DNA from: an uncultured Oscillospiraceae bacterium
GTDB taxonomy: Bacteria > Bacillota > Clostridia > Oscillospirales > Oscillospiraceae
Direction: 5' to 3'
Length of the DNA stretch: 64,000 bases
Assembly: GCA_910587505.1 (NCBI GenBank)
Contig: CAJULD010000001.1
Coordinates: forward strand, 62,001-126,000
The notes under the pieces were generated by a model. It worked only from the letters and a program-made list of their open reading frames with translations, made no database searches and was not told where the DNA came from. The position numbers were made by a program, and so were the translations under genes. Position 1 is the stretch's first letter, and each line of letters opens with the position of its first letter. Shown one piece after another: positions 1 through 9,617 of this stretch.

Positions 1-1059
1 CTGGCAGGCCGCCCCGAAGTCCATGCACAGCGCCAGCAGCGCCTCCATGGCGGGGGCAAGGCGCCGCAGGTCCTCCCCCGCCTCCGCTCCGGACACCTCC
101 AGAATGGCACAGAATCCGGCGGTCTCCTTTTTGCACCGGTCCCACAGGACCTTCATCCGGTCCTTCAGCTCCGGCAGCGGGCACTTTCTGGCGGCGGCAA
201 GCCGGGGAAAGGATGGGATTCTCTCCCGCGCCGCGCTCCAGCTCTCCTCCGCCGCCGCCGACAGGGCCGTCATCTGCGCAGCCACGTCGGAAAAACCGGG
301 GGCGTAGGCCTTTTCCACTGTGGCGTCCGCCCGCATTTCTTCCCGGGCGCGCGCCAGCAGCCGGGCCCAGTGTCCGGCCTTCCGGGCCACCCGGTCGAGA
401 AGCGCCCGGCCAAAGACCGTTTCGCCGCCGTCTTCCGGCAGGGCGGCCCAGACCGCCTTCTGCTCCTCCAGCCACCGCTCCGGATAGGCGTGACTCTGGA
501 CCCTGTCGTGGAGCTCCAGCACCAGCTCCTCCAGCCCCCGGTCGTCCCGTCCGAAGCCGAAGCAGTCCGCCAGCTGGATCTGGCCGGGGGTCATCCCGGT
601 ATAGAACTCCTCCAGCACCTGGGGCAGCACCCGCTGCCGCAGCAGCGCCGCCTCGTCCTCGTCCATCACCCGGAAGTCCGCCGTCAGAGCGCCCTGGTCC
701 CCCAGATCCAGCAGATGGACGTTCTCCCGCAGCAGCGCGGTACAGAACCCGTCGATGGTCCTGATGTCCGCCTGATAGACCAGAAGCAGCTGCCGCTGGA
801 GATGCCGGTCTCCCGGCCGGTCCGCCATGCGGCGGCTGAGCTCCCCGGCGATGCGCTCCCGGAGCTCGGCGGCGGCGGCGCGGGTGTAGGTGATGATGAG
901 GAAATCGTCCAGGTCCGCCTGTTCCCCCCCCAGTACCCTGCTGAAGAGCCGCTCCACCAGCACCCGCGTCTTGCCGCTGCCCGCGGCGGCGGACACCAGC
1001 ACCCGTCCGCCCCGGTCCTCCACCACCGCCCGCTGGCTGTCGGTCAATTGGATGCCCAT
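1..1059 (-). CDS. addA: AddA, ATP-dependent helicase/nuclease subunit A (N-terminal part, cut by window edge)
   Basis: The minus-strand frame from the ATG at 1059 stays open to the window edge, giving 353 codons of the N-terminus. It begins MGIQLTDSQRAVVE, with a UvrD-type Q motif, then Walker A SAAAGSGKT at residues 23-31 and the superfamily I motif ITYTRAAAAELRERI. AddA is the 3'-5' helicase and nuclease subunit that pairs with AddB to resect double-strand breaks and recognise Chi. The start has a GGAGGAGGAG ribosome binding site a few bases upstream and overlaps the end of addB by 16 bp, so translation is probably coupled. The remainder of the protein, including its C-terminal nuclease domain, lies outside the window. 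Confidence 0.95.
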   Translation of the reverse strand, partial: MGIQLTDSQRAVVEDRGGRVLVSAAAGSGKTRVLVERLFSRVLGGEQADLDDFLIITYTRAAAAELRERIAGELSRRMADRPGDRHLQRQLLLVYQADIRTIDGFCTALLRENVHLLDLGDQGALTADFRVMDEDEAALLRQRVLPQVLEEFYTGMTPGQIQLADCFGFGRDDRGLEELVLELHDRVQSHAYPERWLEEQKAVWAALPEDGGETVFGRALLDRVARKAGHWARLLARAREEMRADATVEKAYAPGFSDVAAQMTALSAAAEESWSAARERIPSFPRLAAARKCPLPELKDRMKVLWDRCKKETAGFCAILEVSGAEAGEDLRRLAPAMEALLALCMDFGAACQ

Positions 1060-4000
1060 GACTCCTCCTCCTCTCCCACGATCTGCTCGATCTGGCCCCA
1101 GAATTCCTCCGGCCTGATCGGGCGCAGCACCTTACGGCGGTCTCCCCCCACCCCGTCGGCAAAATTGCAGGCGGAGGCAAATTCGCAGTGAATACACGCG
1201 TTCTCTCTTTCACTGATGTAAAAGGGGTCGGCGTCGATGACGCCGCCGTGGATCTCCTCCGCGATCTTCTCCAGAAGGCGGCCCACATACCGCCCCAGCC
1301 TGCCCAGCTGGGCCGCCGTGGCCAGTCCTCCCGCCACGCCGCCCCGGCCCACGCTCAGCGGCAGGAACCGGGGCTCCTCCAGCGCGCTGTGCTCCATGGC
1401 ACGGAGCACCTCCGGCCGGGAGAGCACCAGGCCGCTGCGGCGCAGCTCCCGGTCCAGGGCGGCGCGGATGTCCTCCGGAGCCGCGCCTCTGGGCTTTCCC
1501 ACCAGCACATCCCTGGCCGGCAGGTACAGCACCCCTGCCGGGACGATCTCATGACCGAACAGGGCCTTCCCTTCCCGCTCCAGAGCGAAAAGGTAGAGCA
1601 GCATCTGGATGTTCAGTCCGTGGCGCACGTCGCTGAGATCAAAGGATTTTTTACCGGACTTGTAGTCCACCACCCGCAGGTACAGCCTGCCGTCCCGCAG
1701 CCAGCCGTCCACCCGGTCCACCCGGCCCGACACAGTAAGGGAGGCGTCCCCGACCCGGACGGAGACAGGGGGCAGGTCCTCCCCCTCGCCAAAGCCCAGC
1801 TCGAAGGCCACAGGGACAAAATCGGAGCAGGCCAGTTCCCCCGCCACGTTGGATACAATGGTCCCCACCGTCTTCCGCAGACGGCGGAAGAGGTACCGGA
1901 AGCGCTCGTTGCGCCTGTCAAGCTCCGGCAGCGCCTCGTCCGCGTATTCCTGCACCGCCCGGTCCGTCAGGCGCGCAAGCTCCTTCTCCCCCACCTGGGC
2001 GAAGCCGCCCAGCTCCATGGCGGAGCGTGTCACCCGTTCGAGGACAAAATGCAGGAAAAAGCCCACCTGCGACGCGTCAAAACCGGCGGGGACCCGCTCC
2101 CGCGCCCGCAGGCCGTATTCCATGAAGTAGGCGAAGTGGCAGGAGTTGATCTTGTCGATACGGCTGGCGGACATGCGGCTGCTGCGCCCGTAGAGGGTCT
2201 CCACCGCCGCCGGGGACAGGCTGCCCCGGTTCATCCCCGCCGCCCGCTCCATGGCTGCCAGGGCGTCCTGATACCGCCCGTCCTCCGCGAAGTAGTTCCA
2301 TAAGTCCCCGCCCCGCTCCCCGCCGGCCAGCTCCAGAGCGGGCAGGGGCGCAGTAAGGCGGCGGAAGCGGATGCCGCCGTCTCCGGTTTCCGTTACGCCG
2401 GGCAGCAGCGCCCTGGTCCGCCCGATCACAAAGGAGGGGCGCAGCGCCGCCCCGGACAGATCCGCCGCCGGCCAGGAAATCACCAGACGCATGGTGGGCT
2501 GGGCCAGCGCCGCGTACAGATTTTGCAGCTCGATATGGAACACGTCCATGCCGCTGGGGGCCAGCTCTACGCCGTTTTCCAGCAGCCGCTCCCGGTCCTC
2601 TCTGGTAAAGAGCCCCGTGCCCGTCTGGACGGCGGGCAGCACATGGTCGTTGGCCCCCATCAGAAACAGCACCCTGATCCTGTGCCGGTCGTTGCGGGTG
2701 ATCTGGCTGGCCTGCACCTGGTCCAGGGACACGGGGATGGTGCCCACGTCATACTGGGTCAGCACCAGCTTGATCAGCCGGGCGAACTCCTCCACATCCA
2801 GCGGCATGTCCTCCAGCATGGCGGCAAACTGATCCATCACGCCGCACAGCAGCTCCCACAGCTGACCGTACTCCCGGGCCTGCTGGAGCTCGCCCAGCGC
2901 CTCCAGGCGGGCGGTGCGCTCCTCCAGCTGCCCGGCCAGATCCAGCTCCTCCAGAAAGCGCCACAGGATCCGCAGCTTTCCCTCCGCCCCCTCCTGCTCC
3001 CGGAGCCCCGCCGCCAGACGGCCCAGCGGACCGCCCACCCGGCGCCGGACGGCGTTGATCTCCGACAGACGCTCCTGCTGAGCGGGGGTGAACTCCTCCC
3101 GCCAGCCGTCGGGATTGGCCGTCCAGTCCTCGTCCCGGACCCACATGGCGCCGTGGATGTCCCAGATGATGACATAGTTCTCCAGCGCGTCGCATTCCCC
3201 GCTGCTGATCCCCGCCAGCCCGGTCTTCAGCCAGCGGAACATATCCTCGTATTCATAGCCCCCCGTCACCGCGTCCAGCGCCCCCGCCAGCAGGCTGAGC
3301 ACCGGCTTTTCCAGCACGTCGCTGCGGCGGCTGAGGTACACCGGGATGCCGAAGCGCTCAAACACGCTCTCCATCACAGAGGCGTACTCGTCCAGATTCC
3401 GGGCCGCCACGGCGATATCCCGGTACCGGCAGGCTCCACACCGCACCAGCTCCCGGATGCGGGCCGCCACATACTCCGTCTCGGCGTACATGCTCTCCGC
3501 CCGCACCAGCTCCACGCCGCCGCAGTCCCCCTGCCAGGGCTCTACGGGGTCGAAGAACCGCTCCGCCAGATGCTCCAGCTCGTTCTCCGGCGGTCTGGCG
3601 GGAAAAATCTCCGTCCGGCAGGGAACGCCGCAGTCTGCCGCCAGCTTCTCCAGACGGCCCTGGGCCACAATACTCTGACGGAACATCTCCAGATCGCCGC
3701 CGTCGCCCAGCAGCGTCACCGTCACCGACTCTGCCGTCCGCAGCAGGATCTCCAGCAGCTTCATTTCCTGGGCGGTAAAATAGGTAAAGCCATCCAGATA
3801 AACCCGCTTCCCCGCGGCATAGCCGGAATCCTCCAGATGATCCAGGAGCTTTTCCATCCGGTCCCGGCGGTCCGTTCCGTCCCGGTTGAGCCGGGCCAGG
3901 TAGGCGGCGTAAATCAGGGAAACGTCCCGCGCCTTCTCCCCGCTGACTCCCTCCAGGGCCAGAGCCGCCTCCCCCAGCGTCTCCGGCTGCACCCGGCAGG

Positions 4001-4373
4001 CGATCAGCTCGTCGCACAGCGCCACCAGCTCCTGTAAAAAGGGCGCCCGCCGGGAGGGCCGGGCGTACACCGTCAGCTGCGGAGCCGCCTCCCGCAGCGA
4101 GAGCAGCATCAGCAGCAGCTTTCCCCCGGCGTCCAGCGCGCCGTCCGCCAGCGCACCGGTGCGCTCCAGTACCCGCACGGCCAGCTGGCGCAGGCTCAGC
4201 ACCTCCGCGTACCGGGAGGCGCCGGGGCCGCAGACGCGGCACAGGTCCATTTCCGAACCATGGGAGGCGTGCTCCGGCACCAGCAGCATGGCGGGCGTCT
4301 CTCTGTCTCTGATTTCCTCCAGCACCCGCCGGGATTTTCCCGTATTGGCCCGTCCCATCCAGATTCGCAGCAT
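1044..4373 (-). CDS. addB: AddB, ATP-dependent helicase/deoxyribonuclease subunit B
   Basis: 1109-residue subunit of the AddAB recombinational repair nuclease. The N-terminus carries the Walker A motif GRANTGKS. The C-terminal nuclease has VDYKSGKK and an iron-sulfur staple made by Cys745 with Cys1060, Cys1063 and Cys1069. The last three are spaced exactly as in Bacillus AddB (C-x2-C-x5-C). Length is slightly below the Bacillus protein (about 1160). A GGGGAGGAG ribosome binding site precedes the ATG, and a 17-bp-spaced sigma-A promoter lies at 4407-4435. It is the first gene of an addB-addA operon. Confidence rests on the motifs and on addA following it. Confidence 0.97.
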   Translation of the reverse strand: MLRIWMGRANTGKSRRVLEEIRDRETPAMLLVPEHASHGSEMDLCRVCGPGASRYAEVLSLRQLAVRVLERTGALADGALDAGGKLLLMLLSLREAAPQLTVYARPSRRAPFLQELVALCDELIACRVQPETLGEAALALEGVSGEKARDVSLIYAAYLARLNRDGTDRRDRMEKLLDHLEDSGYAAGKRVYLDGFTYFTAQEMKLLEILLRTAESVTVTLLGDGGDLEMFRQSIVAQGRLEKLAADCGVPCRTEIFPARPPENELEHLAERFFDPVEPWQGDCGGVELVRAESMYAETEYVAARIRELVRCGACRYRDIAVAARNLDEYASVMESVFERFGIPVYLSRRSDVLEKPVLSLLAGALDAVTGGYEYEDMFRWLKTGLAGISSGECDALENYVIIWDIHGAMWVRDEDWTANPDGWREEFTPAQQERLSEINAVRRRVGGPLGRLAAGLREQEGAEGKLRILWRFLEELDLAGQLEERTARLEALGELQQAREYGQLWELLCGVMDQFAAMLEDMPLDVEEFARLIKLVLTQYDVGTIPVSLDQVQASQITRNDRHRIRVLFLMGANDHVLPAVQTGTGLFTREDRERLLENGVELAPSGMDVFHIELQNLYAALAQPTMRLVISWPAADLSGAALRPSFVIGRTRALLPGVTETGDGGIRFRRLTAPLPALELAGGERGGDLWNYFAEDGRYQDALAAMERAAGMNRGSLSPAAVETLYGRSSRMSASRIDKINSCHFAYFMEYGLRARERVPAGFDASQVGFFLHFVLERVTRSAMELGGFAQVGEKELARLTDRAVQEYADEALPELDRRNERFRYLFRRLRKTVGTIVSNVAGELACSDFVPVAFELGFGEGEDLPPVSVRVGDASLTVSGRVDRVDGWLRDGRLYLRVVDYKSGKKSFDLSDVRHGLNIQMLLYLFALEREGKALFGHEIVPAGVLYLPARDVLVGKPRGAAPEDIRAALDRELRRSGLVLSRPEVLRAMEHSALEEPRFLPLSVGRGGVAGGLATAAQLGRLGRYVGRLLEKIAEEIHGGVIDADPFYISERENACIHCEFASACNFADGVGGDRRKVLRPIRPEEFWGQIEQIVGEEEESWASN

Positions 4374-4406
4374 GTCCGCTCCTCCCCATTGTCCGTCGTT
4401 TTTTTC

Positions 4407-4435
4407 AGTATAGCATACCGCTCCCTCCGGTTCAA
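4407..4435 (-). promoter_or_regulatory. Promoter of addBA
   Basis: Minus strand: -35 TTGAAC, 17-bp spacer, -10 TATACT. It lies about 35-60 bases upstream of the addB ATG with nothing between but the leader. Confidence 0.7.
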
Positions 4436-4476
4436 CATAAAGCTTTTCCGAACAGCCATGATAAAGGCATGATAAA

Positions 4477-4506
4477 GGGCCGCCGCCCGAAACCGGGCGG
4501 CGGCCC
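4477..4506 (-). terminator. Intrinsic terminator after acsB
   Basis: Perfect 13-bp GC-rich stem (4477-4489 with 4494-4506) with loop AAAC, 14 bp after the acsB stop. The minus-strand tail is only TTTATC, so the U-tract is short. Confidence 0.6.
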
Positions 4507-4520
4507 TGTTGCCTGTTTTC

Positions 4521-6665
4521 TTACATCAGCGGGTCCATCCCCAGCACGGGGTGTCCCTTTTCAGTCAGATAATTCATCAGGGCTTCGGCGTCCTCGGTGA
4601 TGGTCTCATCGCCGATCATGTCGCAGAAGTTCTCCACGCCGTAGAGCTCCCTGGCGGACTGGTTGACCTTCTCGGCCACCTGGTCCTTCAGCGCCTTGGG
4701 CATCCACACGATGCGGCCCAGACCGCCCTCGGCCTTCATGAACTTCTTGGAGGCGATGAAGTGCTTGCCGTGGCCCATGAAGCCCGGGGTCTGCACGCCG
4801 CCGCCGGTCATGGAGGCCATCTCGGAGAAGGTCATGCCCAGGGGGGTCATGCCCGCGTGCTCACGGTTGACGATGACCACGCCGTTGGAGAAGGGCTCGA
4901 TGCCGCAGATGCACTCGAAGCAGCCGCAGGAGGTCATGGGGTCCTCCATGATGGAGTACAGGGTGACGCTCTCCAGAGCGCCCTGGCTGTACTTCTTCAC
5001 CGCGTCGTTGACCTCTTCCCACCGGCCGATGTTCTCGTCGATGATGTGGTCCTTGGGGACGATCTGGCAGGGGCCGGAGGGATCCAGCTCGTTGGTGGCC
5101 TTGGCGTCCAGCCAGCTCACCGCGCCGCACAGGCCCAGACGCTCGGGGGTGACGATGCACACGTGGCTGGGGGAGAAGGACTGGCACATGATGCAGGTGT
5201 AGAACTGGTCCACGTTCTCATCGGTGAGGCTGCCCAGACGCTCGTCCCGCTTCTCGTAGGCGGGGATGGCCACCTCATGGCGGAACTTCTCGCACTCGGC
5301 GGGCTCGGTGATGATGGTGACCTCGCACTTGTCGATGACGGCGTCATAGTCGCTCTTCAGCTTGGCATACAGCACCTCGGCGAAATCCTTGGCCCGCACG
5401 CCGGCCTCAAAGGCGGCCTTGCTGATACGCACACGGATCACGTCGCGCTGGCCGGTGTGCATCACACCCTCCATGCAGTTGATGTAGGCGTGGAACTTCC
5501 GCTCAAAGACGGACTCGAAGTCGCTGTTCATATTCTTGCCGGCCACGTCGGCGATCATGCAGAAGTCCACCTTGCTGCCCACCTCGAACTGGTCGAAGTC
5601 GGGCCCGATGAGGGTGAAGCGGTGATCCTCCACCTCGCTGAGCTCCCTGGCGCGGACCAGCTCCAGACCGGTCTTCCGGGAGCCGTCGAACTCCACCTGC
5701 ATGTCGCCCCGGCGGACGATCTCGCCCTCGAAGGCGGAGGAGAAGGCCACGGGGATGTCGATCCTGGTGATCTTGATCTTGATGTCGCGGGCCTCCAGGG
5801 AGGTGGCGTTGAACCTGGAGATGTCGGGCTGGATGATCAGGCTCTTGGGCACCCGGAACATGTTGTTCTCCTCGGTGTCGTTGGTGACAACGGGGAAGCC
5901 CAGCTGGATGGCGCCGGCGCCGCAGGCCACGGTCATGTCGTCCACAGGGGCATAGGCGTTGACGAAGGCGAAGACGCGGTCCATGGTGTACCGCCACATA
6001 CCCTCGTAATCGCCGGCCTGGACGCTGCCGAAGATGAAGGCGGCGCGGAGAGCCACGCTGACCACGTGGGCCACGCTGGAAAGGTCGTGGCCCAGGGCCA
6101 CGTTGCGGACGTTGAAGCCCAGCTTCACGCCCTTCTCCACGCACTGGTCGATGATGCCGCCCACCAGGGTGACAAAGATACCCTGGGACTGGTACTCCTT
6201 AACCAGCTCCACGCCCTCCTCGGCGGTGGGAGCCGCGCCGATGATGACGGCCACGCCGGGGATGTCACGGGTGACCAGGGGCACGCCCAGCTCACGGACC
6301 TGGGCGTCGGTGAAGTGGCCCATGACGGGGTCCTCATAGGGGGTGCCGCCGGCCATGGCGTACTTCATCAGCTCGATGATCTCGGCGGACAGAGCGGTAG
6401 CCACGCCGGAGGTAAAGATGTCCCTGGTGCGGCTGTTGCGGGTCATGAAGGCCTTGACCTCGTTCTCCAGAGCGGCCTTGGCCTCGCCCACGGTGGCCAC
6501 CTTCTTGCCGGTCATGGCATAGAAGCAGGGCAGGGAGTAGGCGGTGTCGCCGAAGGAGGCGGGGGCGTTGGGCCCCAGCTTGGCCATGGCCTCGTCCACA
6601 GCCTTGACGGCCAGGGCGTACATCTCGTCGTTGCCGGAGAAAACGCGTTCGAATAATGTTTTCAC
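4521..6665 (-). CDS. acsB: Acetyl-CoA synthase, CODH/ACS beta subunit
   Basis: 714 residues, close to the 729 of Moorella AcsB. It condenses CO, a methyl group from the corrinoid Fe-S protein and CoA into acetyl-CoA in the Wood-Ljungdahl pathway. The A-cluster ligands are visible: Cys491, Cys494, Cys503 and Cys513 for the Fe4S4 cluster and Cys580-Gly581-Cys582 for the proximal and distal metal sites. The spacing is identical to the Moorella set 506/509/518/528/595-597. The protein therefore looks fully active. It follows cooC by 40 bp and is the last gene of a cooS-cooC-acsB cluster. Genes for the corrinoid protein, methyltransferase and formate branch are not in this window. Confidence 0.97.
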   Translation of the reverse strand: MKTLFERVFSGNDEMYALAVKAVDEAMAKLGPNAPASFGDTAYSLPCFYAMTGKKVATVGEAKAALENEVKAFMTRNSRTRDIFTSGVATALSAEIIELMKYAMAGGTPYEDPVMGHFTDAQVRELGVPLVTRDIPGVAVIIGAAPTAEEGVELVKEYQSQGIFVTLVGGIIDQCVEKGVKLGFNVRNVALGHDLSSVAHVVSVALRAAFIFGSVQAGDYEGMWRYTMDRVFAFVNAYAPVDDMTVACGAGAIQLGFPVVTNDTEENNMFRVPKSLIIQPDISRFNATSLEARDIKIKITRIDIPVAFSSAFEGEIVRRGDMQVEFDGSRKTGLELVRARELSEVEDHRFTLIGPDFDQFEVGSKVDFCMIADVAGKNMNSDFESVFERKFHAYINCMEGVMHTGQRDVIRVRISKAAFEAGVRAKDFAEVLYAKLKSDYDAVIDKCEVTIITEPAECEKFRHEVAIPAYEKRDERLGSLTDENVDQFYTCIMCQSFSPSHVCIVTPERLGLCGAVSWLDAKATNELDPSGPCQIVPKDHIIDENIGRWEEVNDAVKKYSQGALESVTLYSIMEDPMTSCGCFECICGIEPFSNGVVIVNREHAGMTPLGMTFSEMASMTGGGVQTPGFMGHGKHFIASKKFMKAEGGLGRIVWMPKALKDQVAEKVNQSARELYGVENFCDMIGDETITEDAEALMNYLTEKGHPVLGMDPLM

Positions 6666-6705
6666 GTTGTTAATTCACTCCTCACGATATGATCAGAAGT
6701 TATAT

Positions 6706-7473
6706 TTATTTCTCGCTGTCCATTTTGTTCTTGATGGCCCGGATCTCCTCCACGGCCTGGTCGCTGTAGTCAAAGGGGGACTGCCCGTTGCGGTCGGCCT
6801 CAATGATGTCGGCGTTGTAGTGGATGAATCCCAGCAGGTCCTCCTCCGGAATGCGCCGGCGGAGGAATTCCTCGTCCCGCGCGTCCCGTACCTTGTTGGC
6901 CACCACCCGGACCCTGTGTACGCCGATGTCCCTGGCCAGCTCCCTGATCCGGGTATAGGTCTGGATGCTCCTTGCGCCGGGCTCGATGACCACAATGAAC
7001 TCGTCCATCATGGACGCCGTGCCCCGGCCCAGGTGCTCCAGCCCGGCCTCCATATCCATGACCACCACGTCGTCCTTCCGGAAGACCAGGTTGGACAGGA
7101 TGGCCTTGAGCATCACGTGCTCCGGACACACACAGCCGCTGCCGCCGGTATCCACGGTGCCCATAACCAGCAGCTTCACGCCGTTGACATCCCGGCTGAG
7201 CTCGTCGGGCAGGTCGGAGACCTCGGGGTTGAGCTTATAAAAAGTGTTGCTCTCATTGGCGGCGGTGCGCTCCCTGGCCAGCTCCTTCATCCTGGATACG
7301 GGGACAATGGTGTTGACCTCCTCCTCCGTGAGCCCCAGCGCCAGCCCGAGGTTGGCGTCCGGGTCCACGTCGGCGGCCAGGACGTTGCGTCCCTCGGCGG
7401 CGTAGAGACGGCAGAGGGTGGAGGCGAAGGTGGTCTTGCCCACCCCCCCCTTGCCGGTGATGGCTACTTTCAT
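6706..7473 (-). CDS. cooC: CooC/AcsF-type nickel-insertion ATPase for CODH/ACS
   Basis: 255-residue MinD/ParA-like P-loop ATPase that loads nickel into CODH or ACS. The deviant Walker A GKGGVGKT is at residues 7-14. The nickel-binding pair Cys114-Val-Cys116 occurs in GSGCVCPEH, as in CooC dimers. I chose the ATG at 7473 because MKVAITGKGGVGKTT is the canonical N-terminus and GGGAGG precedes it. The frame runs open further upstream, but those residues are encoded by an intergenic hairpin repeat. It sits between cooS and acsB. Whether it serves CooS, AcsB or both cannot be told from sequence. Confidence 0.94.
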   Translation of the reverse strand: MKVAITGKGGVGKTTFASTLCRLYAAEGRNVLAADVDPDANLGLALGLTEEEVNTIVPVSRMKELARERTAANESNTFYKLNPEVSDLPDELSRDVNGVKLLVMGTVDTGGSGCVCPEHVMLKAILSNLVFRKDDVVVMDMEAGLEHLGRGTASMMDEFIVVIEPGARSIQTYTRIRELARDIGVHRVRVVANKVRDARDEEFLRRRIPEEDLLGFIHYNADIIEADRNGQSPFDYSDQAVEEIRAIKNKMDSEK

Positions 7474-7501
7474 AGGGGAAAATACCTCCCGGAGGTTGTT
7501 C

Positions 7502-7527
7502 ATACTTTTTCTTGAAAGAAAAAGTAT
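7502..7527. repeat. T/A-rich hairpin repeat (family B), copy upstream of cooC
   Basis: ATACTTTTTCTT (7502-7513) and AAGAAAAAGTAT (7516-7527) form a perfect 12-bp inverted repeat with a 2-nt loop. It lies about 30 bp upstream of the cooC start, in the cooS-cooC gap. Confidence 0.75.
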
Positions 7528-7624
7528 CAAAAAGAACTTTTTTCGAAAGGCATTCGCCTTTCTCCATATTTTAGTGAAAACTCCCAAGCGAAACGACAGT
7601 TTCGCTTAAAAAGTTTTTTCTTTT

Positions 7625-7713
7625 GATACTTTTCTCGTGCAGTGCCCGCAAAGCGGGCACTAGCAGCCCAGGCAGCCTAAAAGGCTGCGAGTGGTTGTTC
7701 ACAAAAGAAAAGT
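7625..7713. repeat. Compound hairpin repeat (family B) in the cooS-cooC gap
   Basis: The ends GATACTTTTC and GAAAAGTATGTATGCC flank two internal perfect hairpins, AGTGCCCGC/GCGGGCACT and GCAGCCT/AGGCTGC. The whole 89-bp element abuts the cooS stop codon. The start is related to the copy at 30793-30850. Confidence 0.7.
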
Positions 7714-7727
7714 ATGTATGCCGCATA

Positions 7728-9617
7728 TCAGATGCCCAGCGCCACGCGCTTGGCCTCGATGGCCTCGATCATCCTGTCGCCCAGCTTCTCGATGTCCAGC
7801 TCCACGGTGTACTTGGCCTCAACCCAGTCCCTGATGCCGTGCTCGCCCTGGAGCAGCTCAGTGACCTCAGTGGAGCCTTTGGTATAGGGATCCACGCCCA
7901 GGAAGGTATCAATGCCGGTAGCCACGACGTAGTTGCCGATGGACACGGCCTTCTCGCTCATCCACTCGGGGGCGCAGCCCACCAGGGGGATCTGAGAGAT
8001 GTTCCAGCCGGAATCCTTGGCCACGTCCGCAGCCAAGACCATCATACGGGAAATATCCACGCAGGAGCCCATATGCAGCACAGGAGGAATACCCACCAGC
8101 TCGCACACGCGCTTGAGGCCGTCGCCGCACAGTTCCCGGGCTTCCTTGTCCAGCAGGCCGGCCTTGGCGGCGGCCTGGGCGGAACAGCCGGAGACCACGA
8201 TGATGATGTCGTTGGCCAGCAGCTTCTTCATCAGCTCGATGTGGGCGGTGTCGGGGCGGACCTTGGGGTTGTTGCAGCCGACCATGGCCACCGCGCCCCG
8301 CAACACGCCGGAGTTCACGCACTCCACCAGAGGCCTGGTGGTGCCGGTAATGTCCACCTGGGTATTGGTGACGCCGTCCAGGCACTTTTTGATGGCCTCC
8401 AGGGAGTAACCCACGGTGGCGTTGGTCTTCAGATCGGGGATGTGGACCAGGTCCTGCTTGCGGTTCTTGAAGTTCTCCACCGCCATGCGGACGATGGCCT
8501 TGGCGTTCTCACCGGCGGTCTCCTCGCTGAAGTGGATGAACTCGCTGTCGGGCATCCGGGCGATCTCGCTCGTGGTGACGAACTTGGTGTGGAAGCACTT
8601 GCTCAGGGGCCCCAGGGCGGGGAAGATGCACTGGACGTCCACCACGATGGCCTCGCAGGCCCCGGTGAGGACCACGTTCTCCTGCTGGAGGAAGTTGCCG
8701 GCCATGGGGATGCCGTGGCGCATGGCCACCTCGTTGGCGGTGCAGCACACGCCGCAGATGTTGATGCCCTTGGCGCCCTGCTCCTTGGCGAGGGCCAGCA
8801 TCTCGGGATCCTGGGCGTAGAACACGATCATCTCGGACAGAGAGGGATCGTGGCCGTGGACGACGATGTTCACCATGTCCTTCTCCATGACGCCCAGGTT
8901 GGCGGTGGTATCCACCGGCCTGGGGGTGCCGAAGAGCACGTCGGAGAACTCGGTGCCGCACATGGACCCGCCCCAGCCGTCGCACAATCCGGCCCGCAGA
9001 GACTGGCGGATCAGCGCCTCCGGCAGAGAGGAGCATCCCATGTGGGTCATATGCAGGGACTGGGAGACCTCGCGATCGATGGCCCGGGGCTCGATGCCCG
9101 CGTCATGCCACAGCTTCCGGGTGTGCTCGGGAGCGCGGGAGAGGAAGCGCTGGAGGCCGAAGGGCTTGCCGTACTCCATCAGCGCGGTCTCGGCGACCTC
9201 GTGGGCCAGATCATAGATGTCCTTGCCCTCGGTGGCAATGCCCCATTCGCCGGCGATCCTCTTGAGCTTTTCAGGGTCCTTGACGGTGTAGTTGCCGCCC
9301 TCTTTGGCCTGGTACAGGGTGTGGCAGATGCTCCGTCCGTGGTCGGAGTGGGTGGCCGCGCCGCCGGCGGTGAAACGCAGGTAGTTGCGGGCCACAATGC
9401 CGTGGACGTCACAGCCGCAGATGCCTCTGGGGGCCTTGGGGGTGATGCGGCAGGGACCCATGGAACAGATGCGGCAGCAGATGCCCTCCTCGCCGAATTT
9501 GCAGTGGGGCGTCTGATTCTTGACGCGCTGCTGCCAGGAGTCCGCTCCCACCTGACGGCCGGTTTCCAGCAGCCGTTCGGTGGCAGCTTCCATTTGCTCG
9601 ACAGTGATCAGTTTCAT
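7728..9617 (-). CDS. cooS: Anaerobic carbon monoxide dehydrogenase catalytic subunit
   Basis: 629-residue Ni-Fe-S CODH, which interconverts CO and CO2. The N-terminal D- and B-cluster cysteines lie in CKFGEEGICCRICSMGPCRI and GICGC. C-cluster ligands are present: the histidine region HGHDP (254-258) and cysteines in NICGVCC, VDVQC, MVGCNN, VVSGCS and MGSCVD. The SEKAVSIGNY lysine region is also intact, so the active site looks complete. There is no ribosome binding site directly before the ATG; AAAGGAG lies about 40 nt upstream with a hairpin between. It heads the cooS-cooC-acsB cluster and supplies CO to AcsB. A standalone role in CO oxidation is also possible. Confidence 0.97.
   Translation of the reverse strand: MKLITVEQMEAATERLLETGRQVGADSWQQRVKNQTPHCKFGEEGICCRICSMGPCRITPKAPRGICGCDVHGIVARNYLRFTAGGAATHSDHGRSICHTLYQAKEGGNYTVKDPEKLKRIAGEWGIATEGKDIYDLAHEVAETALMEYGKPFGLQRFLSRAPEHTRKLWHDAGIEPRAIDREVSQSLHMTHMGCSSLPEALIRQSLRAGLCDGWGGSMCGTEFSDVLFGTPRPVDTTANLGVMEKDMVNIVVHGHDPSLSEMIVFYAQDPEMLALAKEQGAKGINICGVCCTANEVAMRHGIPMAGNFLQQENVVLTGACEAIVVDVQCIFPALGPLSKCFHTKFVTTSEIARMPDSEFIHFSEETAGENAKAIVRMAVENFKNRKQDLVHIPDLKTNATVGYSLEAIKKCLDGVTNTQVDITGTTRPLVECVNSGVLRGAVAMVGCNNPKVRPDTAHIELMKKLLANDIIIVVSGCSAQAAAKAGLLDKEARELCGDGLKRVCELVGIPPVLHMGSCVDISRMMVLAADVAKDSGWNISQIPLVGCAPEWMSEKAVSIGNYVVATGIDTFLGVDPYTKGSTEVTELLQGEHGIRDWVEAKYTVELDIEKLGDRMIEAIEAKRVALGI

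Noticed and set aside
4509..6656. 715-codon plus-strand frame opposite acsB
   Set aside because: It is the antisense shadow of the GC-rich acsB gene. Its composition (runs of His, Gly, Leu) is unnatural and it has no ribosome binding site. The long frame opposite cooS (7623-9821) and that opposite recD2 are rejected for the same reason.
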